Assembly: GCA_905236055.1 (NCBI GenBank) | Contig: CAJOOA010000064.1 | Location: 1 to 35,362 of the forward strand | Source: Candidatus Gastranaerophilales bacterium | GTDB taxonomy: Bacteria > Cyanobacteriota > Vampirovibrionia > Gastranaerophilales > Gastranaerophilaceae | Length of the DNA: 35,362 nucleotides | Direction of reading: 5' to 3' | Shown here: positions 1 through 7,313 of the stretch, one piece after another | Position numbering within the stretch: the first letter of the stretch is position 1 | Layout: each line of letters begins with the position of its first letter | The notes under the pieces: generated by a model | Database searches by the model: none | The model's input: the letters and a program-made list of their open reading frames with translations, nothing else | Told to the model about the DNA's origin: nothing | Program-made: the position numbers and the translations under genes

Positions 1-1
1 A

Positions 2-91
2 TACACCTCAACAAGCGTAAATAATCAGGTACAGCATTTCTTTAACGTCACTTTGAAAACATCTTTGGAAGCATTAAGAAAAAATCAATAA
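2..91 (+). CDS. Possible C-terminal end of a gene cut by the window
   Basis: Frame 2 is open from the window edge and ends with TAA at 89-91, giving 29 residues; the other two plus frames stop within the first 25 bases. The peptide has no recognisable motif. It could be the tail of an upstream gene or chance read-through of a short stretch. The next gene starts 40 bases later with its own Shine-Dalgarno, and a TATAAT at 93-98 could be its -10 element, which fits a gene ending here. Confidence 0.35.
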   Translation, partial: YTSTSVNNQVQHFFNVTLKTSLEALRKNQ

Positions 92-130
92 ATATAATCA
101 ACTGAAGGATATTAATTTAAGGAGTAAAAA

Positions 131-1312
131 ATGCATATCTATCCAATTAACACAAGCATTAATAATCAAGCTTCTTTTAAAGCGTTTCTATTGAAAGATA
201 ATGTTGAACTAACAGATTCTGTTAACGGCGAACCAATAAATGCTGCAATTGTAGAGCTAGAAACAGAGCCCAGAGAACTCATTGCAGATGCACGTTACAG
301 AGCAAGACAAAAAATGTCAAATGAAGAATTTGACAAAATTCTTACTGATAAACTCCTTAAGTTTGAAGATAAATATAGTGCATTGGATGAAATAGCTAAT
401 TATGAGAAGAATATTTATTTTGGCGATTATAAGTTTATGAACGATTTAGCAGAAAAAGGTACACTGCCGTACATTAGAGAAATTAATAAAAGAATCCAAA
501 GTACAAATTTGTTTAATAGAGAATTTGATGATAACAATGCAATATCAATAGGAAAATATTGGCATGATTATACGAATGGAAAGATGGATATTGTTCCCTC
601 AAAAAATTATGGCTTATCGGACAAAAAACTCGATGGATACATAAAAACAGGATACCCATGGAATCTTTCCCCGATTGACAGTTTTATTCCCCTATATTTT
701 GATTCACAACCAAAACGACAACGGATTTTGCTTGCCGTAAATTCACAAAATGACGGTAATTATAGAGATTTAAAGCCCGATACGAAAGTATACGGCTTGG
801 CCGAAATTTATACTGAAAGAGCAATGGATGCAATTGAAGGTTATTGTACCGGGAGAGAAAAACAATTTGCGGAAATTCGTAATGATGAAAAAGAATTGGA
901 TAATTTTATAAAGAAATGGGCTGATACTGCAGATAGAAAATATATTGAACTGTTTGATAAACTTCTGTACAGAATTTTACATAAGAACGGAATTTCAGAA
1001 AATGAATTTTTACAAAGTACTTATATCAAATCCCCAAAACAGCTAGGAGAGGAAGCGATTAATGATTTATACTTAAAAGACAGCAAGATAGAACCAGTAC
1101 ACATATCTTCCATAGGAATACTTAGCCATATCAAAGGCACCGGAAAAGCTCTTTTAAAAACAATATGCGAAAAAGGTAAATATTGCGGCGTGGAGGTTAA
1201 TACTTCCGACTTAATGACAGAAGGATTTTTCGCTAAATACGGATTCAAAAACATCCCCGGCTTGAAAGAAAATAAATTATTTAAGCCAGGTATTTTCAAA
1301 ATGTTTCATTAA
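131..1312 (+). CDS. GNAT-like acetyltransferase-fold protein with F-x-A N-terminal motif
   Basis: A 393-residue protein of unknown function. The start is ATG 131 behind AAGGAG at 119-124. The first 18 residues are Asn-rich and end in SFKA (15-18), a pattern shared with other proteins in this window. Residues about 25-220 are charged and probably helical, with no domain I recognise. The C-terminus looks like a GCN5-related N-acetyltransferase: a strand VHISSIGIL, then a K-G-T-G-K acetyl-CoA loop (about 335-339) leading into a helix, then FFAKYGF (366-372), a typical end of the GNAT fold. The substrate cannot be told. The gene stands alone and converges on the next gene over a shared terminator. 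The GNAT call is moderate; the N-terminal two thirds could be a separate domain. Confidence 0.8.
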   Translation: MHIYPINTSINNQASFKAFLLKDNVELTDSVNGEPINAAIVELETEPRELIADARYRARQKMSNEEFDKILTDKLLKFEDKYSALDEIANYEKNIYFGDYKFMNDLAEKGTLPYIREINKRIQSTNLFNREFDDNNAISIGKYWHDYTNGKMDIVPSKNYGLSDKKLDGYIKTGYPWNLSPIDSFIPLYFDSQPKRQRILLAVNSQNDGNYRDLKPDTKVYGLAEIYTERAMDAIEGYCTGREKQFAEIRNDEKELDNFIKKWADTADRKYIELFDKLLYRILHKNGISENEFLQSTYIKSPKQLGEEAINDLYLKDSKIEPVHISSIGILSHIKGTGKALLKTICEKGKYCGVEVNTSDLMTEGFFAKYGFKNIPGLKENKLFKPGIFKMFH

Positions 1313-1328
1313 TAAAATAAGTTTATAA

Positions 1329-1361
1329 AAAGCGGTGTGTCTTATTCAAGCACACCGCTTT
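1329..1361. terminator. Bidirectional hairpin terminator
   Basis: An 11-bp perfect stem, AAAGCGGTGTG (1329-1339) and its complement (1351-1361), encloses an 11-base loop. It lies between two convergent genes. The minus-strand side is followed by a T-rich stretch, and the plus side by a weak T-run. It serves as shared terminator for the GNAT-like and matrixin-like genes. Confidence 0.85.
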
Positions 1362-1380
1362 CTTGTGTACAACCTATTAT

Positions 1381-2601
1381 TTATTCAATTTCTCCCGCAG
1401 TTTTACCATATTTTCTGATTGTAGCATTTAAGAGATTTTCGTGATGTTTATCTCTATAAATTTGACATAAAAGCTTGTATGCATATTTATTATACGGATT
1501 TTCTCTCAAGAGTTGTTCAAGTTGTTGAACAGCTGTATTTGAACGCTTCATATAATAATTCAACAAGGGAGGAAGTGTAATCGTTAAATCATTTTCATCA
1601 GTAGCCCATGCAATATCTGCAGCACTTTTCGCATCATCAAACATTTCTGCATCGAGATACATTACCGCAACTTCGTAGTATACTTCCGAACGGCTTCTGT
1701 TATCAGTTTTTGACTGAGCAACAATCTGGTATTCACGTGCAGCTTTGTCATATTGCGCACGTTTTCTTAATTGTTCCGCAAGTGCCAAATGAGATTCAAC
1801 ATCTGTTCCAACATATTCGTTTAGGTCAGTATTATCATCAACCGGAACATTCAATGTCGCAAGAATTTCAGAGGATGTAAATAACAATGCTTTTTCGCCT
1901 TCTGAAAGAGGAACATTTGTAATATCAGGAATTGTTGCATAAACCAATGCAAGCGTTTTTAAATCTCTTGTCGTAATTTCTGTATTAAATTTCGTTCCAA
2001 CAGGATACATAACGTCATAAATACTAGGGCTTGCTCCTGTTAAACCAATTGAATGGCCTATCGTTTGCAATGCTGAAGAATAAAGTTGTTTAGAATCGTG
2101 ACTATGACCTTTATCATCAGCCCTGCTGAAGGTTATAACAGAATTTGTAATAATATTATCTTTAACAGCGAATTCATGAACACCCATTGCTGAATTTGTT
2201 TGGCTTACACCTTTGAAATAACATTTAGTATCAGCTTGAGAAGAATCTTCAACAAATTCAAATCTTACTATTCCTTCGCTTGCTCTTTGCCATGCAAGGT
2301 ATGCGTTCATAACAACTTCTCTGTAATATTCCGGAACACTTTTTGAATCTTCTATATAAACTTTTAACGGCATGGAAGCTGTGTTCCAACGAATAATTTT
2401 CCCGCCTTTGCAAATTTGTCTGTAATAACTGTCAATGACCGCTGCCTTTATGGTTTTTTGACTCATAAGTTTGTCATAACGTAAAGTAATTGCCGCAATT
2501 TTTTGCAGTCCGAAGTTTTGTTCTTGCGGAGCTGTCTGAACACTTGTAAAAGCAAATACTCCAAATGCAATCAGGAATGTACCAATAACCAGTTTTTTCA
2601 T
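1381..2601 (-). CDS. Secreted matrixin-fold protein with lost zinc site, plus TPR-like tail
   Basis: A 406-residue exported protein. A signal peptide (KK then a hydrophobic run to about residue 23) leads into a region shaped like the matrixin metallopeptidases: a WNTASMPLKVYI strand, an active-site helix, and a Met-turn D-V-M-Y-P (196-200). The zinc motif HExGHxxGxxH reads Q-T-I-G-H-S-I-G-L-T-G at 179-189, so the first His, the catalytic Glu and the third His are all replaced. It is therefore probably not a protease but keeps the fold. Residues about 265-400 look like three tetratricopeptide-type helical pairs, usually for protein binding. A GTG 15 bases upstream is in frame, but ATG 2601 is chosen because GAGG (2610-2613) is well spaced for it. 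Binding or scaffold function in the envelope is inference. Confidence 0.85.
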   Translation of the reverse strand: MKKLVIGTFLIAFGVFAFTSVQTAPQEQNFGLQKIAAITLRYDKLMSQKTIKAAVIDSYYRQICKGGKIIRWNTASMPLKVYIEDSKSVPEYYREVVMNAYLAWQRASEGIVRFEFVEDSSQADTKCYFKGVSQTNSAMGVHEFAVKDNIITNSVITFSRADDKGHSHDSKQLYSSALQTIGHSIGLTGASPSIYDVMYPVGTKFNTEITTRDLKTLALVYATIPDITNVPLSEGEKALLFTSSEILATLNVPVDDNTDLNEYVGTDVESHLALAEQLRKRAQYDKAAREYQIVAQSKTDNRSRSEVYYEVAVMYLDAEMFDDAKSAADIAWATDENDLTITLPPLLNYYMKRSNTAVQQLEQLLRENPYNKYAYKLLCQIYRDKHHENLLNATIRKYGKTAGEIE

Positions 2602-2696
2602 CTGTTTTAACCTCACTTTATCTAAAAATATTTTCCAACTAAATACAAAATTTATTTGTGATACCCTTGCGCTTATTCTACAACAGATAAAATAAA

Positions 2697-2725
2697 TTTA
2701 CAATTATTGAGTTTCATGATAAACT
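2697..2725 (+). promoter_or_regulatory. Predicted sigma70-type promoter
   Basis: TTTACA (2697-2702), a 17-base spacer and TAAACT (2720-2725) preceded by TGA, an extended -10. Transcription would start near 2732, just ahead of the Shine-Dalgarno of the 40-residue gene. Confidence 0.5.
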
Positions 2726-2745
2726 TCTAATATCAGGAGGGATAT

Positions 2746-2868
2746 ATGCACGAATACGTTTTTAAAATGAAAAAAGGCGACATTGAAATTGAACTCAAAT
2801 CTGATGATTTGGAGTTTGTTGAAGAACAGTTAAACAAATGGAGAGAAGAACTCTTACAACAGGACTAG
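2746..2868 (+). CDS. 40-residue protein, short relative of the next gene's N-terminus
   Basis: A small gene with a perfect AGGAGG (2735-2740) five bases before ATG 2746, ending at TAG 2866-2868. The protein is charged, with no signal peptide. It aligns with the first 40 residues of the downstream gene: both have Y-x-F near the start, then K-K-G, an E-L strand, a D, then E-Q and a W (about a dozen identical positions). It looks like a strand-strand-helix unit that exists alone here and as the N-terminal module of its neighbour. The two genes are 11 bases apart and share a promoter, so a duplication is likely. Function is unknown; a role as a small partner or regulator of the neighbour is inference. 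Confidence 0.85.
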   Translation: MHEYVFKMKKGDIEIELKSDDLEFVEEQLNKWREELLQQD

Positions 2869-2879
2869 TAATTTAACTT

Positions 2880-3611
2880 ATGGCTAATTATTCATTCATA
2901 ATTAAAAAAGGGAAATATCGACTTGAATTAATTACTACGGACAGAGAACTTTTATCTGAGCAATTTGAGCAGTGGGTTCACAGTGCCGGTGATTATGTTT
3001 TGCAAAAGAAAATGCTTGAACATAAAAATGCTATGGATACCCAAATACAAGAAGAAGAAAAAATAACCCAAAAAAATATTGAAAAACAGATTCGCAAAAC
3101 TGAGCCAGAAAAGGTTGAAATTAAAGAAGAGCCCGATCCTAAAAATGAAGAAACCCAATTGAAAGAAGATTTGGATATATTTTATTCCGTTCCTGCAAGT
3201 GAAACACCTGAAGAAGAATCAAAAACACAACCGTCAGAAAGTGTTTTTGACTCTATATTAGACAATTCCATGAAAAATCCGCAAACTGAAGTTTCATTTA
3301 AATCAAGTCCTTCCATCAAAAAAGACAATGCTTTTATTAATTTCATGGGAGACAAAAAAATTGACAAAAAAATAGATTATTTGCTTTTAACTGCATACTA
3401 TTTTTCACAATTCGAACAAAAACCCCGTTTCACTCTTAAACAATTAAATTCAAAGTTAATGCAAAATTTGGCGGTCATTATTGACCATAGCGTACTACAA
3501 GAAGCAATTAACAGGGATTATATAGAATGTTTGCCGGATTTAACAGGTTTGGTTGGAGCGAGTGAATATCGTTTAACGGCATATGGTGAAAAAACCATTT
3601 TAGATGCCTAA
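2880..3611 (+). CDS. Three-part protein: duplicated N-module, acidic linker, C-terminal helical domain
   Basis: A 243-residue cytoplasmic protein that I do not recognise. Residues 1-45 match the preceding 40-residue protein. Residues about 46-150 are a low-complexity, Glu/Lys/Pro/Ser-rich linker, likely disordered. Residues about 155-243 form a compact, conserved-looking domain (DYLLLTAYYFSQFE, then LTAYGEKTILDA at the end) that resembles a winged-helix or similar DNA/protein-binding fold. No signal peptide or membrane segment. It follows the 40-residue gene by 11 bases with only a weak Shine-Dalgarno, so it is probably translationally coupled. Its stop overlaps the stop of pncC on the other strand by four bases. 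Confidence 0.85.
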   Translation: MANYSFIIKKGKYRLELITTDRELLSEQFEQWVHSAGDYVLQKKMLEHKNAMDTQIQEEEKITQKNIEKQIRKTEPEKVEIKEEPDPKNEETQLKEDLDIFYSVPASETPEEESKTQPSESVFDSILDNSMKNPQTEVSFKSSPSIKKDNAFINFMGDKKIDKKIDYLLLTAYYFSQFEQKPRFTLKQLNSKLMQNLAVIIDHSVLQEAINRDYIECLPDLTGLVGASEYRLTAYGEKTILDA

Positions 3612-4084
3612 TTTTTAATAAAGGTTTTGATATTTTTAAGCACTTCTTCCGCAAACAACTCTTTCATTTCAATTCGCGGAGTATCTGAAGGTTTAATAAT
3701 TTTATAAATTTTGTATTCCTTGGGAGTGTAAATGCAAGAATACATTAATCCCACCGGTTTATCTGCACTCCCTCCTGTCGGACCTGCAATACCTGTCGTT
3801 GAAACACAAATATCGGATTTTGTTAGTTCGAAAAGTCCTTTTGCCATTTGATATGCACATTCTTCACATACAGCGCCTTTTGTTTTAAGCAAATCTTCAT
3901 TTACTCCGAGCAGCTGCATTTTTGCTTCATTTGCATAAGTTACAATATTAAGCGTAATATAGGCCGAACTTCCCGAAACATCAGTCAATTTTGAACTCAA
4001 AAGCCCACCGGTACATGATTCTGCAGTAGAAACGGTTAATTTCTTTTCTATCAATAATCTTCCGACTTCTTCCGCAATATCCAT
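3608..4084 (-). CDS. pncC: Nicotinamide-nucleotide amidohydrolase (CinA C-terminal family)
   Basis: A 158-residue stand-alone CinA C-terminal domain. This family deamidates nicotinamide mononucleotide to nicotinate mononucleotide, recycling the NAD by-product made by DNA ligase. The signature blocks are present: TAESCTGG (20-27), VTYANEAK (48-55), and TTGIAGPTGG (96-105). Length is right for PncC without the CinA N-terminal domain. Its ATG overlaps the TAA of the secreted unknown by one base, so the two are co-transcribed and coupled. The name competence/damage-inducible protein is historical for this family. Confidence 0.93.
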   Translation of the reverse strand: MDIAEEVGRLLIEKKLTVSTAESCTGGLLSSKLTDVSGSSAYITLNIVTYANEAKMQLLGVNEDLLKTKGAVCEECAYQMAKGLFELTKSDICVSTTGIAGPTGGSADKPVGLMYSCIYTPKEYKIYKIIKPSDTPRIEMKELFAEEVLKNIKTFIKN

Positions 4085-4686
4085 TAATACGTCGTCCTTT
4101 TTAAAATAACTTTAGAATGCTTGTCATACATATTATGTTTATACCAAACACCTTTAAAGGTTCCGTCCGGTTCAAAAATATATTGATTATCCTTTGATAC
4201 ATAATATACTGCGCTCACAGGTTTGCCGGAAACTCTGTATTGAATGGCATAATAAGGATACTCAGGATATTCACCATAAATGTAATCAACATATCTTAGG
4301 TGCCCCAAAGCATCATAATAATAGGATTTTGATACGTCTTTTTTATTTTGTAGTGCATACATATAAATGTATTTTTGATTTTTGTAATAAAATGCGGAAA
4401 TTATATCTTCACCGCACTCTTCATGCCCCGCGGATGCGGCTAAATAATGTTCCATATGATTTTTATCTTTGCGCCTGTCTTTAATATCCGCCTTGATATC
4501 TTTTTTCCGTAATTCCGGGGCTTCAAAAATAATATCGTGAACTTCGTTAATTATAGCTTCCTTTTCAACATCTGTTTTTTTAATCCAATCGTATTGAATA
4601 TCTGCAATGTAAATATCATTGTAGTTGGCGCAGCATAAACCTTGTGCAATAAAAACAGATATTAAACAAAATAAAAATTTCTTCAT
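4084..4686 (-). CDS. Secreted tyrosine-rich protein of unknown function
   Basis: A 200-residue exported protein I do not recognise. Residues 1-19 are a signal peptide (MKK, hydrophobic core, C-C-A cleavage region); the CC could also suggest lipidation but does not form a clear lipobox. Residues 30-85 are charged helix. Residues 95-190 are rich in Tyr and read as a run of short beta strands (YYDALGHLRYVDYIYG, YYAIQYRVSG, YVSKDNQYIFEPDG), like a small antiparallel sheet or YD/MORN-type repeat. A GGAGG (4691-4695) precedes ATG 4686. It is the first gene of a two-gene unit with pncC. Confidence 0.85.
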   Translation of the reverse strand: MKKFLFCLISVFIAQGLCCANYNDIYIADIQYDWIKKTDVEKEAIINEVHDIIFEAPELRKKDIKADIKDRRKDKNHMEHYLAASAGHEECGEDIISAFYYKNQKYIYMYALQNKKDVSKSYYYDALGHLRYVDYIYGEYPEYPYYAIQYRVSGKPVSAVYYVSKDNQYIFEPDGTFKGVWYKHNMYDKHSKVILKRTTY

Positions 4687-4752
4687 TGATCCTCCGCAAG
4701 ATAATTATACCATATTTTTTAAATCACAATATATAGTACTAAATGCTAATGT

Positions 4753-4780
4753 TTGTAATGAAAAATACGGTTATTATGAT
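4753..4780 (+). promoter_or_regulatory. Predicted promoter of a short leader RNA
   Basis: TTGTAA (4753-4758), 16 bases, TATGAT (4775-4780). Transcription would start near 4787 and run straight into the hairpin at 4807-4826, then the F-x-A coiled-coil gene. Confidence 0.5.
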
Positions 4781-4806
4781 ATAGAATCCTCATCGCTCAA
4801 ATATTT

Positions 4807-4841
4807 CCTCCCTGTTTTCGGGGAGGTTTATTTTTTTATTT
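4807..4841 (+). terminator. Intrinsic terminator in the leader of the 116-residue gene
   Basis: Stem CCTCCC (4807-4812) with GGGAGG (4821-4826), followed by a long T-rich run. No plus-strand gene lies upstream before the divergent start at 4686, so it terminates either a tiny RNA or the leader of the gene at 4907. It may work as an attenuator. Confidence 0.7.
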
Positions 4842-4906
4842 CAAGTAGCAAAAAAAATTTTTACGTGTTTTTGTAAAAGTAAAGCCAAAAAAAAGGACGT
4901 GATAAT

Positions 4907-5257
4907 ATGTATACAAACCCCGTAAATTATTCTTTTAATTCAACATTTCAAGCAAAACCGATTTACCTTAAAGGTAAGAAATTAATTCCGCGTACAGAAT
5001 ACAAAGAACCTATTTTAAAATTGACAAAAAATGATGAAAAGAAAATAAATCTATTACAAAATGAGATTGCTAATCTTGAACTTGAGCACTTGAGTCTTGC
5101 CGAATATTATAGCCATAATGCAGCGGCAATATTACGAAGAGATAATTATGACAATGCTTTCTTCAAAATTAAAGCTCAAATTGATTCATTGAAAAATGAA
5201 ATAGAAGATATTAAATACAATCGTCACCAAGAACAGATTTCAAAGTTAGGTAACTAA
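4907..5257 (+). CDS. Small coiled-coil protein with F-x-A N-terminal motif
   Basis: A 116-residue protein of unknown function. The start is ATG 4907 after AAGGA (4893-4897). The N-terminus is Asn/Ser-rich with N-P-V-N at 4-7 and TFQA at 13-16, the same plan as the gene at 131. Residues 42-110 have heptad-like hydrophobic spacing ([16 protein letters not shown] and [15 protein letters not shown]), predicting a coiled coil. No signal peptide or membrane segment. A promoter and terminator-like hairpin precede it. It converges with yidD, sharing four bases at the stops. Confidence 0.85.
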   Translation: MYTNPVNYSFNSTFQAKPIYLKGKKLIPRTEYKEPILKLTKNDEKKINLLQNEIANLELEHLSLAEYYSHNAAAILRRDNYDNAFFKIKAQIDSLKNEIEDIKYNRHQEQISKLGN

Positions 5258-5460
5258 GGAACAGGGTCATATCCGCCTTCATTTAGCGGATGGCACCTGA
5301 CAATTCGTTTTATTCCAAGCCAAGAACCTTTAATAAGGCCGTATTTTAGTATCGCTTGCTTGGTATACTCTGAACATGTCGGATAGAATCTGCATCTTGA
5401 TGGAGTTATTGCAGATATTTTTTGATAAATTGATATAAAAAAAATCGCTAATTTTTTCAA
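5254..5460 (-). CDS. yidD: Membrane protein insertion efficiency factor YidD
   Basis: A 68-residue YidD. Family hallmarks are clear: [24 protein letters not shown], with the conserved R-F-x-P-T-C-S block, and the C-x-P-x-x-x-G-G-x-D-P end. It helps YidC insert inner-membrane proteins. Elsewhere it usually sits between rnpA and yidC; here it is isolated. The start is TTG 5460, consistent with the usual M-K-K beginning, and uses a GGGA next to the stop of the upstream gene. It lies ten bases behind the phosphoesterase-like gene and is probably co-transcribed with it. Confidence 0.95.
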   Translation of the reverse strand: MKKLAIFFISIYQKISAITPSRCRFYPTCSEYTKQAILKYGLIKGSWLGIKRIVRCHPLNEGGYDPVP

Positions 5461-5470
5461 TATTGATTCC

Positions 5471-6241
5471 CTATTTTAGAGTAGACCATATTGTGGGATT
5501 ATCGCCTGTGCAATCTATAATTTCTATTATTCTGTATTGAGGATATCCCGCAGTAGTAATGTGTTTAATCCCGTTGACGTCATTTTCGCTGTTAACACCG
5601 AATCCGGATACAACTGCCTTAACATTTTTATGTTTACCGAGCATTTCAAAATAGTCTTCACTCTTATAGGTTCTGTAAGCATCCTCATTTTTGGGCGGAT
5701 AAATTGGAAAATGCTGTAATATCACGGCATTTTTGTCGGCATTTTCCGTTAATTTCGTATCAACAAATTGTATTACATCTTCTCTATAATATCCGAACGG
5801 AGTTTGAATAAATTCCTTCGCACCATCAGCAACAATAAAAACCACACCATTTTTCGCAAAAATATAATTTGGTTGTTTTATATTTTTGTGGGTTAAATTC
5901 TTAACCTTTTTCATATATTCAAGTTTAGTAAGGCCTTTTTTCTTATTCAAATCCTTATGTCCAAGTGCAACATAGCAGGGCGCATCTAATTTTTTTGTAC
6001 TTTTTAAAAATTCAGCAAGATATTTTTTATCTGATTTTGCGATATTATTTCCCGTAAAAATTACAAAACTAACATCTTTCTGCTTATTTATATCTTTAAC
6101 TGTGTTTTTGAAATTCTGAACAGAATCTTCCGAATATGGAGAAAATTTCAGGTTATCAATCTGTACAAATTTAATATCTGTCGCATAACTTTTTATTGTT
6201 GCAAATATAAAGAATGCCAAAACATATATAAATTTTTTCAT
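5471..6241 (-). CDS. Secreted calcineurin-fold protein with degraded metal ligands
   Basis: A 256-residue exported protein with the strand order of metallophosphoesterases. An N-terminal signal peptide (1-20) precedes [16 protein letters not shown] (59-66), VALGHKD (91-97), AVILQHFP (172-179) and AVVSGFG (209-215). These align with the five metal-binding motifs, but most ligands are gone: the Asp of G-D is Asn65, G-N-H-D reads G-H-K-D, and the terminal G-H-x-H reads G-F-G-V. Only D97 and H177 look kept. It is probably a pseudo-enzyme or uses a different site. An upstream in-frame TTG/ATG extension was discarded because ATG 6241 has AGGGAG (6248-6253) and begins the signal peptide. It reads into yidD. 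Confidence 0.85.
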   Translation of the reverse strand: MKKFIYVLAFFIFATIKSYATDIKFVQIDNLKFSPYSEDSVQNFKNTVKDINKQKDVSFVIFTGNNIAKSDKKYLAEFLKSTKKLDAPCYVALGHKDLNKKKGLTKLEYMKKVKNLTHKNIKQPNYIFAKNGVVFIVADGAKEFIQTPFGYYREDVIQFVDTKLTENADKNAVILQHFPIYPPKNEDAYRTYKSEDYFEMLGKHKNVKAVVSGFGVNSENDVNGIKHITTAGYPQYRIIEIIDCTGDNPTIWSTLK

Positions 6242-6307
6242 AATTATCTCCCTAATACGATAAAATGATTTTACCATGAAAAGACTAGAAAAACTTAAAA
6301 AATAGGT

Positions 6308-6313
6308 TATAAT
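6308..6313 (+). promoter_or_regulatory. -10 element TATAAT
   Basis: A consensus TATAAT at 6308-6313; no clear -35 is seen at the right distance. The expected transcription start near 6320 leaves room for GGAG at 6334-6337, supporting the GTG 6347 start. Confidence 0.4.
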
Positions 6314-6346
6314 AAACATGCAATGTATAATACGGAGTCGAAAGAG

Positions 6347-6598
6347 GTGTCTTTTAACTTCAGTAACAATATCAACCAGTTTAAAGCACAAGCTGCCTAC
6401 AAAGACGGAAGCGGTATGGGCGGTGGCGGAATGTATTTCCAACAGCAAAAAAAACGTAAAGATCAACCGGAAGATGACATTTTTCAGTCAACAAGTAAAG
6501 ATGAGGAAACTTCTTTTGATATCGACATAAAAGAAGAAGACATTCCGCAAGACACTCTATTTAACAAATTCGTAAATTGGTTCAGACCGCAAGACTAA
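6347..6598 (+). CDS. Small acidic protein with F-x-A N-terminal motif
   Basis: An 83-residue protein of unknown function. Start choice: an ATG lies at 6323, but it has no Shine-Dalgarno and falls almost at the predicted transcript start; GTG 6347 has GGAG nine bases ahead. From there the protein begins S-F-N-F-S-N-N-I-N-Q-F-K-A, so the QFKA tetrapeptide is at 11-14, as in the other F-x-A proteins. A Gly-rich patch (25-30), a basic QQQKKRK patch and an acidic disordered tail follow, with an amphipathic end LFNKFVNWFRP that could touch membrane or a partner. It converges on the PilZ gene with one base between the stops. Confidence 0.75.
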   Translation: MSFNFSNNINQFKAQAAYKDGSGMGGGGMYFQQQKKRKDQPEDDIFQSTSKDEETSFDIDIKEEDIPQDTLFNKFVNWFRPQD

Positions 6599-6599
6599 T

Positions 6600-7235
6600 T
6601 TAGATGCTTTTTGTTCGCTTATCTTCAATTTGTTTTTGTATACAGATTTGAGAAATATAATCTCTGTCTTTGTTTTGGATTTCTGTATATTTAAAAGATA
6701 ACTTATAACCGGCTTCAACTTTTTCGCTTCTTACATAGCGGATTTTGGCAGATATAAGCCGTTCTTCTACCATCATTTCTATTTCTGCATCTCCTTCCGA
6801 AAAAATATGAACCGGTAAAATTATGCTTACCCCGTTTGCAGAAATATCAACTGTCTGAGCATCAAAGGCAGATCGCTGCCCGTTGTTATCAACATAATAC
6901 ACGCATTTGAAAGCAGCGGGAACTCTGAAATATTCTCTGCTTTGCTGATATTCCAAACTTTCTGGAGTTTCAATATAAAATGTAATATATGGTACTTTTA
7001 GAGAATAAGACTTAAGTATAGTTTTGGTTCTGTACAACCCTTCAGAACATACAATACTTAATGTAACTTGTTGAGGTGTTTTTATATTAAAATCGTCATC
7101 ATATTTAAAACAAGCTGTAATTTCTCTTTCATCAATTCGTTTCAATGCAGCCCTCGTAGAAACCGGATTGCCTTCAGAATTAGCATATAATACTTTGACG
7201 TATTTTATATTTTCTAAGCTTAAATTAAACTTCAC
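6600..7235 (-). CDS. PilZ domain protein, YcgR-like, likely c-di-GMP receptor
   Basis: A 211-residue protein. The N-terminal half (about 1-90) is a beta-rich domain like the YcgR N-terminal domain. The PilZ domain follows, with the c-di-GMP ligands R-E-Y-F-R (R100, R104; the R-x-x-x-R motif) and D-I-S-A-N-G (130-135; the D-x-S-x-x-G motif) both intact. It therefore probably binds c-di-GMP and alters surface motility or secretion; the pilus operon 4 kb away is a plausible target, but this is inference. The start is GTG 7235 with GGAGG at 7242-7246. It diverges from rsmH. Confidence 0.9.
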   Translation of the reverse strand: MKFNLSLENIKYVKVLYANSEGNPVSTRAALKRIDEREITACFKYDDDFNIKTPQQVTLSIVCSEGLYRTKTILKSYSLKVPYITFYIETPESLEYQQSREYFRVPAAFKCVYYVDNNGQRSAFDAQTVDISANGVSIILPVHIFSEGDAEIEMMVEERLISAKIRYVRSEKVEAGYKLSFKYTEIQNKDRDYISQICIQKQIEDKRTKSI

Positions 7236-7252
7236 AGCTTCCCTCCGAATTT

Positions 7253-7306
7253 ATTGTATCATACCGGATACTTTAATACAATCGGAACAAAAGTTTATGA
7301 TACAAT
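7253..7306. promoter_or_regulatory. 11-bp inverted repeat overlapping the rsmH promoter
   Basis: ATTGTATCATA (7253-7263) and its exact reverse complement (7296-7306) are separated by 32 bases, centres 43 bp apart (about four helical turns). The left arm contains the -35 TTGTAT (7254-7259), which is 17 bases from TACAAT (7277-7282). The right arm contains another TACAAT (7301-7306). It may be a two-site operator between pilZ and rsmH, or a hairpin in the leader. Confidence 0.6.
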
Positions 7307-7313
7307 TGTAGTC

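Noticed and set aside
6242-6466. N-terminal extension of the phosphoesterase-like protein by 75 residues
   Set aside because: It would overlap the F-x-A gene on the other strand, and a signal peptide plus AGGAG-type site mark ATG 6241 as the start.
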